Source: G965233625 sp965233625 | GTDB lineage: Bacteria; Planctomycetota; Planctomycetia; Pirellulales; Pirellulaceae | Length of the DNA stretch: 64,000 nucleotides | Direction: 5' to 3' | Assembly (NCBI GenBank): GCA_965233625.1 | Contig: OZ247499.1 | Coordinates: 1,116,001-1,180,000 of the forward strand | Part shown: in pieces, positions 9,396-17,298 of the stretch | Position numbering within the stretch: the stretch's first letter is position 1 | How the letters are laid out: each line of letters begins with the position of its first letter | Notes under the pieces: model-generated | The model's input: the letters and a program-made list of their open reading frames with translations, nothing else | What the model was told of the DNA's origin: nothing | Databases searched by the model: none | Program-made: the position numbers and the translations under genes

Positions 9396-9473
9396 GGGCG
9401 CAGTTGAATGAAAGTTATGTCCGCGACATCCATCGATTGAGCGCGGCGCCGATAATACTGCGGAGCATCCGCC

Positions 9474-10616
9474 GTGAGCACTGCCACACCTACACCCGCC
9501 TTCGAATTTGCGCCTTATCGTTCCGTTGAGAACGAAGAACTCTGTCAACGCATTAAGAAGGTCAAAGAAAAGCTTGGCCCGGAACTGCTGATTCTGGGCC
9601 ATCACTATCAGCAGGACGAAGTGATCGAACACGCCGATCTGCGTGGCGACAGTTTGCAGCTCAGCCAAATGGCTGCCGATAGTGGTGAATGCAAAACCAT
9701 CGTGTTCTGTGGCGTGCATTTCATGGCGGAAACCGCCGACATACTTGCCAACCGGCCGGAAAAGCTGGAGCAGCGCGGCGGCGAACGCGTGAAGGTGCTG
9801 TTGCCAGATCTGGCGGCTGGCTGTTCGATGGCCGATATGGCCGCGATTGAGCAGGTCGAAAACGCCTGGGACGACTTGGGCGAAATCATCGACACAGAAA
9901 CCATTACACCCGTCACGTACATCAACTCTGCGGCCAGCCTCAAGGCATTCTGCGGGCGGCATGACGGCGTTGTCTGCACCTCCAGCAACGCCAGCGAAGT
10001 GCTGAAATGGGCGTTCGAGCAGAAGAACAAAAGCCGTGTTCTGTTCTTCCCCGACCAGCACCTGGGCCGCAACACGGCGCTGACGATGGGCATCACCAAC
10101 GATGAGATGCCCGTGTGGGATCCGTTTGGCGGAGACACCGGGGGCAATACCGAGAAGGCGCTGGAAGACAGCAAGGTCATTCTGTGGAAGGGCCATTGCA
10201 GCGTGCATCAGATGTTCCGGCCCGAGCATGTGCATCAGTTCCGCGAAATGACGCCCGGCATCAAGATTCTGGTGCACCCGGAATGTCCGCAGGAAGTCAA
10301 TGATCTGGCGGATGTGTCCGGCTCGACCGGAAAGATTATCCGTACGGTCGAAGATGCGGCGCCCGGAACCAAGTGGGCCATCGGCACAGAGCTTCATCTG
10401 GTCAACCGGCTCAAGGCGGAACATCCTGAACAGGAGATTCACTTCCTGTCGCCTGTGATTTGCATGTGCAGCACGATGTACCGGATTGATCTGGCGCATC
10501 TATGCTGGACGCTAGAAAATCTGGCGGAAGGAATTCATGTGAATCAGATTCACGTCGATGAAGATACTTCGCACTGGTCGCTTGTCGCGCTGGAGCGGAT
10601 GCTGGCGATGGGTTAG
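9474..10616 (+). CDS. nadA: Quinolinate synthase A
   Basis: NadA is the [4Fe-4S] enzyme that condenses iminoaspartate with dihydroxyacetone phosphate to make quinolinate for de novo NAD synthesis. The 380 residues show the three-fold pseudo-repeat of the family. Visible motifs include GHHYQQDEVIEHADLRGDS, the first cluster cysteine region VFCGVHFMAETADIL, LPDLAAGCSMADM, VCTSSNASEVLKWA, FFPDQHLGRNTA, VHPECPQEV and the last cysteine region SPVICMCSTMYR. It starts at GTG. nadB and nadC are not in the window. It is longer than E. coli NadA (347 residues), mostly because of an N-terminal extension and internal loops, and I see no damage. Confidence 0.97.
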   Translation: MSTATPTPAFEFAPYRSVENEELCQRIKKVKEKLGPELLILGHHYQQDEVIEHADLRGDSLQLSQMAADSGECKTIVFCGVHFMAETADILANRPEKLEQRGGERVKVLLPDLAAGCSMADMAAIEQVENAWDDLGEIIDTETITPVTYINSAASLKAFCGRHDGVVCTSSNASEVLKWAFEQKNKSRVLFFPDQHLGRNTALTMGITNDEMPVWDPFGGDTGGNTEKALEDSKVILWKGHCSVHQMFRPEHVHQFREMTPGIKILVHPECPQEVNDLADVSGSTGKIIRTVEDAAPGTKWAIGTELHLVNRLKAEHPEQEIHFLSPVICMCSTMYRIDLAHLCWTLENLAEGIHVNQIHVDEDTSHWSLVALERMLAMG

Positions 10617-10653
10617 GCAATGGATGGGTGCATGTGCGATTTACCACAAACCC

Positions 10654-10670
10654 GTAGGTCAGGCGCCTAC
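10654..10670. repeat. Short dispersed palindromic element (GTAGG...CCTAC)
   Basis: In the 131-bp gap between nadA and the kinase gene lies an inverted repeat with arms GTAGG and CCTAC and a 7-base centre containing the hexamer GGCGCC. It resembles the elements at 28450-28491 and, more loosely, 16278-16297. No coding or terminator function is evident. Confidence 0.45.
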
Positions 10671-10747
10671 ACCCGATAGCCCGGATGTCAGCGTAAATCG
10701 ATGATTCAATCCTTGGACGATTCGCAGGGCTGCAGAGGGGCGATCCG

Positions 10748-12307
10748 TTGAATGTCGACAAGTTTGTGCAACTGCTCGAAACATCGGGCGTGATGCCAAC
10801 GGCTGAGTCGCTGCCGCTGATTGAATCCACGACCGGCGCCGCCTGTACGATGGCGGAAGCCGCTGCCGGGCTGGTGCAACTTGGCAAGCTGACTTCGTAC
10901 CAGGCCAGCTGCCTGCTGGATGGGCTACCTCATCCTTTGCTACTTAAGCAATATCTGATCCGCGATGTGATTGGCGCCGGCGGTATGGGACGCGTGTTTC
11001 TGGCTCTGCACCGCGAGATGGACAGGCCCGTTGCGGTCAAGCTGTTGCATGCCGACGCAGTCGCATCTCCCGAAGCGATTCAGCGTTTTCAACAGGAAGT
11101 CAAAGCCGCCGCCAGGCTGGTTCATCCCAACATCGTAACGGCGTTTGATGCGGGCGAAGCGGACGGTCAGCATTATCTGGTGATGGAATATGTTGCGGGG
11201 CAGACGCTCTCACAAGTCGTCAAGCAGGGCGTGGTCAGCATTGCCGACGCTGCCTCTTACACGCTGCAAACCGCCCGCGGCCTCGACTTTGCGCACAGCC
11301 ATGGGGTGGTGCATCGCGACATTAAGCCTGCCAATCTGCTCCGCGATGAAGGCGGCACCGTCAAGATTCTGGACATGGGGGTCGCCCGTTTCAACGACAT
11401 GGAGAACGAAGAAGAATCTACGATGGGCCTGACCAACGACGGCGTGATCATGGGCACCGTGGACTTCATGTCGCCGGAACAAGCATTGAATTCACGTCAC
11501 GCCGATCACCGCTCGGACATTTACAGCCTGGGGTGCACGCTCTATTACCTGCTGGCGGGCAAGCCGGTGTTTGAAGGTCAGACGGTGGTTGAAAAGATCA
11601 TCGCCCATCGCGGCACGCCCTTGCCGAGCATTGAAGAAGTGCGCCCGGACGCCCCTTCTGGATTGAATAGCATCCTGCAACGGATGATGGCGAAAGATCC
11701 GCAACAGCGTTATCAGGAAACCGCGCGGCTTGTCGCCGATCTCGAAGACTTTCTGGGTATTGGGCAGAAGACGGTGATCGCAAGCAGTCCAAGGCCGCAC
11801 TCGCCTACGGGCACCGTCATCCTCAGCCACGATGAGTTGTTTGAAACGCAGAACACAAACAGCGGCATGGCCGATACTTCGGCGGGTTCTGCGGAAAGCC
11901 AGCAGCAAGCCGTGCACGCGGCGCTGGACGGATTTTTTTCGGCTTGCGGATTCCGCGATAAGTTTATCAGCGTGGATGAAGAGGATGAACTTTACCGCCT
12001 GGGCGCAACACATGGCATCGCGCCCGAAACGGTTTCCGCCTATATCACAACGGAAGCCGAAGGTCGCGGCTGGACCGTGCTTTCTGAGCTTAACTCTCAG
12101 ATGATTGAAATGCTGGAAGAATCCAGCGAGCCCAACGGATTAACGCGGGAAGCATTCAACGAGGTCGTGGCTTTTGCCCGGAAGAAACACATGCCGCGCA
12201 AAGAGGCCATCGAACACTGCCTGACGTTGATGCTGGACGAAGACATTGCCGCCAGCGATAGCGACGACTGGTTTGATGCGCTGATTACCCGTTACGGTCT
12301 TGGGTAA
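10748..12307 (+). CDS. Soluble Ser/Thr protein kinase (Hanks type)
   Basis: A 519-residue kinase of the type abundant in planctomycetes. A 70-residue N-terminal region precedes the catalytic domain, which has the glycine loop GAGGMGRVF, ATP-binding Lys98 in VAVKLL, the catalytic loop VHRDIKPANLL (Asp191), and APE-like SPEQA. The magnesium motif reads DMG (209-211) in place of DFG; the Asp and Gly that matter are kept. No membrane helix follows, so it acts in the cytoplasm. The C-terminal 150 residues (from about 365) are acidic and helical, with no known domain. The start is TTG, chosen because AGAGGGG lies about eight bases upstream and the N-terminal region matches the usual kinase leader. 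It ends with a 23-bp tail-to-tail overlap with coaX. Substrates are unknown. Confidence 0.9.
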   Translation: MNVDKFVQLLETSGVMPTAESLPLIESTTGAACTMAEAAAGLVQLGKLTSYQASCLLDGLPHPLLLKQYLIRDVIGAGGMGRVFLALHREMDRPVAVKLLHADAVASPEAIQRFQQEVKAAARLVHPNIVTAFDAGEADGQHYLVMEYVAGQTLSQVVKQGVVSIADAASYTLQTARGLDFAHSHGVVHRDIKPANLLRDEGGTVKILDMGVARFNDMENEEESTMGLTNDGVIMGTVDFMSPEQALNSRHADHRSDIYSLGCTLYYLLAGKPVFEGQTVVEKIIAHRGTPLPSIEEVRPDAPSGLNSILQRMMAKDPQQRYQETARLVADLEDFLGIGQKTVIASSPRPHSPTGTVILSHDELFETQNTNSGMADTSAGSAESQQQAVHAALDGFFSACGFRDKFISVDEEDELYRLGATHGIAPETVSAYITTEAEGRGWTVLSELNSQMIEMLEESSEPNGLTREAFNEVVAFARKKHMPRKEAIEHCLTLMLDEDIAASDSDDWFDALITRYGLG

Positions 12308-13091
12308 CCGCGCCGGCAAGTTGCAGACCCGCGGCGACGGCCACGCCTTGCAGCACTAGATGCGGTTCGAAATAGGCGCCTTCCAGCACTTGCAGGAAGT
12401 TGCTGCCGTCGCCGCCTGTGCAGAAAATCTGCGGCGCCTGATGGCTTACGTCGTAGCGTTGCAATTCACGCACGATCTCGCGGACAGCGCCTTGCGAACC
12501 GTAATACAGGCCTGAAGCGATGGCTTCGCCCGTCGAACGCCCCAGCACGGGTGGGCGGCTTCTAAGCGGCACTTCCGTTTCAGGAAGGGCGTCGGTGTTA
12601 ACCGATAAAGACTTTGACCACAGGGCCATACCCGGCAGGATGGCCCCGCCGAGAAACTCGCCATCAACACTAATCAGGTCAACGGTAATTGCAGACCCGG
12701 CGTCAACAATCACCGCGCTGCGACGATTCGACTTCTTGTATCCCGCCGCTACGGCCGCGGCCAGTCGATCTAAACCAACCGCGTCCGGCTGTTGGACATC
12801 GACCTGCAAAGGCAGTTGATCGTGCGTCAGGAATTTAATCAGATCGTTCCGGCGGTTGTGCTGTACCCACTGCTTGAGCGATGTCGCACGCGGCCGGTTT
12901 ACCGAAGCAACACACCAGTCGCAGGTTGTGTCCGGCAACCACGATGCAATCGCGTTCAGCGAAACATCCGCCGGCAGACGGTGAACGGCGTCAGGTTGAG
13001 GCAGCATGCCAGGGGCTGATTGCCGGGAACTGAACAGACCGAACTTGATGGAGCTGTTGCCGATATCGACAGCAATAAGCGGCTGAGCCAT
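12285..13091 (-). CDS. coaX: Type III pantothenate kinase
   Basis: CoaX phosphorylates pantothenate, the first step of coenzyme A synthesis, using the ASKHA fold and a monovalent cation. The 268 residues show the phosphate-1 loop VDIGNSSIKFGLF, the GLDRLAAAVAA region with the catalytic Asp, DAGSAITVDLI and GGAILPGMAL, and a CTGGDG phosphate/adenosine segment near the end. I start it at the ATG at 13091, directly before the conserved N-terminus; an upstream in-frame ATG at 13130 would add 13 residues with no family support. Its 3' end overlaps the convergent kinase gene by 23 bp. The biotin ligase often fused to or beside coaX is absent. Confidence 0.95.
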   Translation of the reverse strand: MAQPLIAVDIGNSSIKFGLFSSRQSAPGMLPQPDAVHRLPADVSLNAIASWLPDTTCDWCVASVNRPRATSLKQWVQHNRRNDLIKFLTHDQLPLQVDVQQPDAVGLDRLAAAVAAGYKKSNRRSAVIVDAGSAITVDLISVDGEFLGGAILPGMALWSKSLSVNTDALPETEVPLRSRPPVLGRSTGEAIASGLYYGSQGAVREIVRELQRYDVSHQAPQIFCTGGDGSNFLQVLEGAYFEPHLVLQGVAVAAGLQLAGAVTQDRNG

Positions 13092-13200
13092 GTTCTCTCG
13101 TTTCGATCTTGGGATGGTTCCGCTACGCAATAAACGTGCGTTCGTTCGAGCCTGGTCTGCGGCTCAAACGGACTTGCTTCTGGATGGATCTTGTCCGCCC

Positions 13201-13989
13201 CTAATTCTTCCAGTTCTTGAAATGCGCGACAACCCGCTTATCAAGATCCGGGAAGCGTCGCCGCAAACGGTCGCTCAGATTTCCGGCCTGGGCGCCAGAG
13301 CGAAGATCGGCAAGATAGCGAAGCAGTTCCGCTTTTGCCGCAGGCGGACCGTGCAGCATGAAATGCACCCATGCCCAGGCATAGCGGTATTCTGTCGAAC
13401 GCATTTCGCCAAGCTCTTTCAAAGCTTCCAGTTTTTCGATGCCTGGCAGCCCCGTTATATAAATCTCCCACTTGACGGTTCGCAGGTGCGCATTGCCCGA
13501 TGCGCGTGCTTCCGGCGGCGCCTCAAAGTATTCGGCTAAGCCTTCATCCAGCCACAACGGCGCCTTGGAGATCACACTGTGCAGAATAGCGTGCGTACAT
13601 TCATGCCTGACATCAATGGCGAATTCGCGATTGTAGTAGGCGAAGACCATCCCCGGACCGCGGGACTTGATGAACAGGGCCCGTCGCGTCGGCGCCGACG
13701 GGAAATACTGCTTGACGTATTGCTGGTAGGTGCGGTGGTTGCCAAACAGGAAAAGATGCACGGGTTCGCGACTGGCGCCAAGCTTCAGACCGCCGAGTAC
13801 ATCGTGCTCTAGCCGGGCTAACTCGCCTAGCAGGTTCTGATGGGGCGCCAGACTGAAATTCGCGTGGCAATGGAAGCGTCCCGCCTGCCGCTCGTCCGGC
13901 CAACGTTGCTGGGCGAATGCGAAATTCCCGGCCAGCAGGCATGCAAGCAGCGTGAACGGCAGAATGGTGGCTGCACGCAGATATTGCAT
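13201..13989 (-). CDS. Secreted HEXXH peptidase-like protein (peptidase MA/DUF1570 type)
   Basis: A 262-residue protein with a signal peptide (residues 1-26, ending AFAQ). The core carries HECTH at 129-133 and, 16-20 residues later, LWLDEGLAEYFE. This is the gluzincin zinc-site pattern with Glu149 as likely third ligand. It fits the DUF1570/peptidase MA-like family found in planctomycetes. Proteolytic activity has rarely been shown for such proteins, so peptidase-like is safer than protease. The start is good: AGGAG nine bases before the ATG, and a strong promoter upstream. coaX lies 109 bp downstream on the same strand and may share the transcript. Confidence 0.85.
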   Translation of the reverse strand: MQYLRAATILPFTLLACLLAGNFAFAQQRWPDERQAGRFHCHANFSLAPHQNLLGELARLEHDVLGGLKLGASREPVHLFLFGNHRTYQQYVKQYFPSAPTRRALFIKSRGPGMVFAYYNREFAIDVRHECTHAILHSVISKAPLWLDEGLAEYFEAPPEARASGNAHLRTVKWEIYITGLPGIEKLEALKELGEMRSTEYRYAWAWVHFMLHGPPAAKAELLRYLADLRSGAQAGNLSDRLRRRFPDLDKRVVAHFKNWKN

Positions 13990-14042
13990 TGGTGGACACT
14001 CCTGGCGGGAACCGTGGATCCATCACCACGGACGTTGGGCGG

Positions 14043-14070
14043 AGTATAGAGGCATGGCGAAGCTGGTCAA
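14043..14070 (-). promoter_or_regulatory. Sigma-70-type promoter for the 13989 gene
   Basis: Reading the minus strand, TTGACC (14070-14065) and TATACT (14048-14043) are separated by 16 bp; each differs from consensus by one base. The leader of about 50 nt contains a hairpin with 6-bp arms CCGTGG/CCACGG (14012-14031) before the ribosome binding site. This is the best promoter match I found in the window. Confidence 0.65.
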
Positions 14071-14146
14071 GTTAAACTGCGCAGTTGGCGCCAGCACCAG
14101 CGATGAAGGCTGACATAACCACGGTATTCCAGCCACCTGTCAGCGC

Positions 14147-14180
14147 AAAAAATCAGCCGGAAACTTTTGCTCCGGCTGAT
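14147..14180 (-). terminator. Intrinsic terminator of the 14240-15925 gene
   Basis: On the minus strand a perfect 10-bp stem (ATCAGCCGGA with TCCGGCTGAT, 9-nt loop) is followed at once by a run of six T (complement of 14152-14147). It lies 60 bp after the stop of the minus-strand gene, as expected for a rho-independent terminator. Confidence 0.9.
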
Positions 14181-14239
14181 ATGAGTCTCTAACGCTCTGT
14201 TAGCAGATGCCCTTAAAGAGGCACCTGCATGGGGCGGGA

Positions 14240-15925
14240 TTACTCATCGTTTCCGCCGTTTGCAGCCTGGATAATCGCCATCTGCACACTGCGACCGACG
14301 GCTTTCCACATACCATCGTACATGTCCATCCGCATCCGCATCCCACCATCGATAGCGCTGGTGGTTAAGGTAACGCGATCATTCACGCCATCCTTAGCCA
14401 CCAGGTCGAGGGCCATCTTGTACATCGGGTTATCATCAATGGATGCGGCGAAGGCCAACAACGGCTTCAGGGCGATAACCAGTTGAGCCTGTGGGGCGGC
14501 GCCGGCGGGTGCATCGATCACCTTCTTAAAAATGGATTCGCATTGCGGACCGAAGGCCAAGTACCAGCGGCCATTTCCTACGCCCACGACGGCGTTCATT
14601 GTCTCGCCGAACAGACGACGGGCGTCCGCTTCTTTCTCAGGCACGCTCATTTTCATCTGGTGCATCACGACACCGGCATGCTGCGACGCGTTGGGCGTGA
14701 TCTGGGGGAAATCGGGGTCGTTGTTGGTGATTTTAACGAGCTTCTCAAGTGCAGCGTTCAACTTGCTGGAATCGGCAATCTGGCCGCCTGCGACAAAATT
14801 CAGGCTCTCCGGGGCGACAACCAACGCCATACCGGCGTCTAGCTTTCCGGCTTTGACCGTTTCTTCCAGAACAGCGATCAACTGGTCGATGACCTCTTTG
14901 GCTGGCTTGCCACCGTCAGGGTTTCCAGTATTCAGTTGCTCGGCGTCAATCGTGCGATGTGCTTTTTCGCGGGCAGCGGCCAGCATCTTCATAAACCGGC
15001 TGGCGTTGTCTTCGACAATATCGGCGGTCAGCGTTCCCGCAACGGCGGCTTCGGGCAGGTAGAAGCCGGGGAAAGCTGTCTTTTTTCCCGTCAATGCTGC
15101 GAGGTGTTTTTCAAGCAGCGAACCTTCTTTGGAAGTTACTTCCAGGTCCAGGTAAGAGCGGTTGGTGGCAGGTTCGATGGCCAGGCCGAGCGTGATTTCC
15201 TCCGCGTCATCCATCCACTGCGCCATGGCGTCTGTCCACTCGGCGCCTAGCTGATTGGCGGACTGCTTCTCATCGTCTTTGGAAACGCGACGGTCAATCT
15301 GCCTCTGCAGTAGACGCGTTACGCGTTTAACTGCCACGTCACGCACGCCAGGAGGTACATTGCGGGCGTGAATCCTGGCGCTGATCGTGTATCGGCGATT
15401 TAGATCCCCAAGCAACTTTGTGGGGTCTTCGGGCAGTTTGGCAAGGTGCTGTTTCTCTGGCGCCAGAAACGTCCACGGACCTTGCTTTTTGATGAACATG
15501 GTCGATTTGCCCGTCAGCTTCAGCACGCCATCGCCGGCGTCTTCCGCGGTGCCGACGCGCTTTCTGTGCACTTTCAGCAGGCCATCAAGGTCATTGACCG
15601 GCAGGAAGGTAATCACCACCGGCTTGTCGCCCTCGAAGATCACGTAGGCGCCGTTGGGACGCGTGGTATCGAGTCCTTTGCTCAGACCGACCGCAGCGCT
15701 TTCGACGAAGGCGCCCATCAGCGACATATCGGCCGACTGAAACAGGAATTTCATGCGGTCGACGGCGTTATCCACGGAAGATACGCACAGCACTGCTGCA
15801 GGCTCTACCTCATTGGCAGCAGGCGCCGCGGGCTGCGCCTGGGCGGACCGCTGGGGGGCGAAGATGCTAACGAAAGCCGTCAGCAGCACCAGCGAGCTGA
15901 CCATGCAAGGGCGAAATACTTTCAC
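14240..15925 (-). CDS. Large secreted protein of unknown function
   Basis: A 561-residue protein with a clear signal peptide (residues 1-30, hydrophobic core SLVLLTAFVSIF, ending SAQAQ) and no other membrane segment. The body is a mixed alpha/beta sequence rich in Ala, Lys and Asp, and I recognise no catalytic motif. Lineage-restricted exported proteins of this kind are common in planctomycetes. It begins at GTG with AAGAGAG upstream and is monocistronic: it has its own terminator at 14147-14180 and a perfect TATAAT on the minus strand at 15993-15988. The nearest -35-like box for that TATAAT, TTGAGT, is only 14 bp away, so the promoter is tentative. Confidence 0.8.
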   Translation of the reverse strand: MKVFRPCMVSSLVLLTAFVSIFAPQRSAQAQPAAPAANEVEPAAVLCVSSVDNAVDRMKFLFQSADMSLMGAFVESAAVGLSKGLDTTRPNGAYVIFEGDKPVVITFLPVNDLDGLLKVHRKRVGTAEDAGDGVLKLTGKSTMFIKKQGPWTFLAPEKQHLAKLPEDPTKLLGDLNRRYTISARIHARNVPPGVRDVAVKRVTRLLQRQIDRRVSKDDEKQSANQLGAEWTDAMAQWMDDAEEITLGLAIEPATNRSYLDLEVTSKEGSLLEKHLAALTGKKTAFPGFYLPEAAVAGTLTADIVEDNASRFMKMLAAAREKAHRTIDAEQLNTGNPDGGKPAKEVIDQLIAVLEETVKAGKLDAGMALVVAPESLNFVAGGQIADSSKLNAALEKLVKITNNDPDFPQITPNASQHAGVVMHQMKMSVPEKEADARRLFGETMNAVVGVGNGRWYLAFGPQCESIFKKVIDAPAGAAPQAQLVIALKPLLAFAASIDDNPMYKMALDLVAKDGVNDRVTLTTSAIDGGMRMRMDMYDGMWKAVGRSVQMAIIQAANGGNDE

Positions 15926-16316
15926 AGGTTTCTCTCTTAAGGAGTCCAGAGGTTCGTAACCGAGGGCGGATCTGACAATCCGGCTGCATTATATGTCATC
16001 CATAATTACTCAACGTAGACCAGTCAGGTTTCGTTCGCAGGAAACTTCCCGGAGAAACCCTGCCGTCTGCAACCCGGAATATCTGCGCAAAAGACAATAC
16101 CTGCCGCATACAGCAGCGCAGCATCGACGAGTACGCTTCACGTAGCGAAATAAAGAGACCGGCGTAAGTCGGGACAACGCGGAGGCAGACGCTTGCCAGC
16201 CAGGTGTTGATGAGCCGGAATTAAGTGATAGAAGCCAGCGTCATGACGCGATAACACCGTGAGTGCGGGTGTTCTGGGTAGGACTCGCTAGACCTACTGG
16301 CGATAAGAGGTAGGCA
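15926..16316. other. 390-bp gene-free stretch with three tandem palindromes
   Basis: No convincing ORF or RNA gene is visible. The end nearest infA holds three separate inverted repeats: GTAGG/CCTAC arms at 16278-16297, a 6-bp stem AACACC/GGTGTT at 16253-16273, and a perfect 12-bp palindrome GCGTCATGACGC at 16238-16249. They lie directly downstream of infA and may form its 3' end, although none has a U-run. The other end carries the leader and tentative -10 box of the minus-strand secreted protein gene. Confidence 0.5.
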
Positions 16317-16538
16317 TTAACGTTCGCGGTACACGATGCGGCCCTTCGTCAGATCGTATGGCGAAAGCTCCACCCGTACACGGTCGCCTGGCACGATGCG
16401 GATAAAATGCTTGCGCATACGTCCGGCAACATGGGCCAGCACTTCGGTGCCAGTATCCAGTTCCACGCGGAAACGGGTGTTGGCAAGCGCTTGGGTAACC
16501 ACGCCGTCAACTTCAAATGCCTCTTCTTTTTTTCCCAA
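16317..16538 (-). CDS. infA: Translation initiation factor IF-1
   Basis: IF-1 binds the ribosomal A site during 30S initiation. The 73-residue OB-fold protein is the expected size, with the family sequence GKKEEAFEVDGVVTQAL at the start, then FRVELDTG, VLAHVAGRMRKHFIRI, GDRVRVELSPYDLTKGRIV. The start codon is TTG, supported by GGAG eight bases upstream. An ATT one codon earlier is less likely. The gene stands alone, away from the ribosomal protein cluster where infA is often found. The first codons include a run of seven A. Confidence 0.96.
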   Translation of the reverse strand: MGKKEEAFEVDGVVTQALANTRFRVELDTGTEVLAHVAGRMRKHFIRIVPGDRVRVELSPYDLTKGRIVYRER

Positions 16539-16642
16539 AATGCAATCTCCAGCTTCTGTGGGCGCCTGGTCCGTGTCTTACAAAACCTTTTGCAGACCCG
16601 GTTACCAGACAGGTAAGAACGCGGCAGGACGCCGCTGTGCAT

Positions 16643-16670
16643 AGTATAGCGACGTAGCTAAAAGCGTCCA
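16643..16670 (-). promoter_or_regulatory. Candidate promoter of infA
   Basis: On the minus strand TGGACG (16670-16665) and TATACT (16648-16643) are 16 bp apart, giving a leader of about 100 nt before the infA TTG. The leader contains a hairpin with 5-bp GC arms GCGGC/GCCGC at 16621-16635. Confidence 0.45.
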
Positions 16671-16729
16671 GCGCAGTCATCCGCAGCACAAAAGCTGGTG
16701 GTTCAACCCAACAAAGCATCCGCAGGCGT

Positions 16730-17008
16730 CTATTCGTCGCCGCTTTCTTCGCGGTAGGAATCGCGTTCGCGTCGTGTGGCTTCGAGGTCGAACATCAGAT
16801 ATTTCATATCCAGCCGGAGCTGGCTCAGGGCTTCCTGCACGAGGTTCAGAATGCGGCGGCGGCGACGCGTGCTATCTGAAACACGCTCCAGCAGCGGTTC
16901 GATCGCGGCCCGCTGAGCGGATGGCAGCGCGGCAATGGCAGCGGTCAGTTCGGTCAGGTCCTTGGGCAGTTCTTCGTTGGCGGTGGTCATCGGCGTTACC
17001 TGTTTCAT
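16730..17008 (-). CDS. Small conserved basic protein of planctomycete type, function unknown
   Basis: A predicted soluble all-helical protein of 92 residues. The central part is the striking stretch SDSTRRRRRILNLVQEALSQ, followed by LRLDMKYLMFDLEATRRERD. I recall near-identical sequences in planctomycete genomes, sometimes labelled regulator without evidence; I cannot run the search here. The arginine cluster and amphipathic helix are compatible with nucleic-acid binding. The true start is uncertain: I use ATG 17008, but ATG 16990 also fits, and an in-frame ATG at 17110 would add a His-rich leader that looks non-coding. A 24-bp dyad lies about 150 bp upstream in the divergent spacer. Confidence 0.7.
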   Translation of the reverse strand: MKQVTPMTTANEELPKDLTELTAAIAALPSAQRAAIEPLLERVSDSTRRRRRILNLVQEALSQLRLDMKYLMFDLEATRRERDSYREESGDE

Positions 17009-17153
17009 CGTTGCAGTCTCATGGTGTGCGTGGCAATGAGAGACAGGTAAATGCACGCCGCGCGCCAGAGGCGCCTGAATACGCATTGAATTCGACGTAA
17101 GGTGTTTCATGGCAATGCATTGCGCAATATCCGGAAAATGTCGGTCGCAATAT

Positions 17154-17177
17154 ACATGTGGCGATATCGCAACATGT
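17154..17177. promoter_or_regulatory. 24-bp near-perfect dyad, candidate operator
   Basis: In the divergent spacer between the small basic protein gene and the 17299 gene lies a symmetric site. The outer arms are ACATGT at 17154-17159 and 17172-17177, and the core is the perfect palindrome GCGATATCGC at 17161-17170. Only the pair 17160/17171 breaks the symmetry. A second perfect palindrome, GCAATGCATTGC, lies at 17112-17123. The position and symmetry suit a dimeric or tetrameric DNA-binding protein, but no regulator can be assigned. Confidence 0.5.
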
Positions 17178-17298
17178 TTGCTATGGCTCTGCGGCCTAAA
17201 CCTTGCTAGAAGCGGCAGTTAGACCAAAAACCGCCGAACGGTACAAAATTGTGGCCATTCTGCAACTCCGTGGTTCCTTTGCAACGCATGAAGCCAAA

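Noticed and set aside
9303..10499. 398-codon open frame antisense to nadA
   Set aside because: Shadow of a strongly coding GC-rich gene; no ribosome site or recognisable domain, and nadA is certain.
16349..16642. 97-codon minus-strand frame overlapping infA
   Set aside because: Runs in another frame through infA, which is certain; no independent support.
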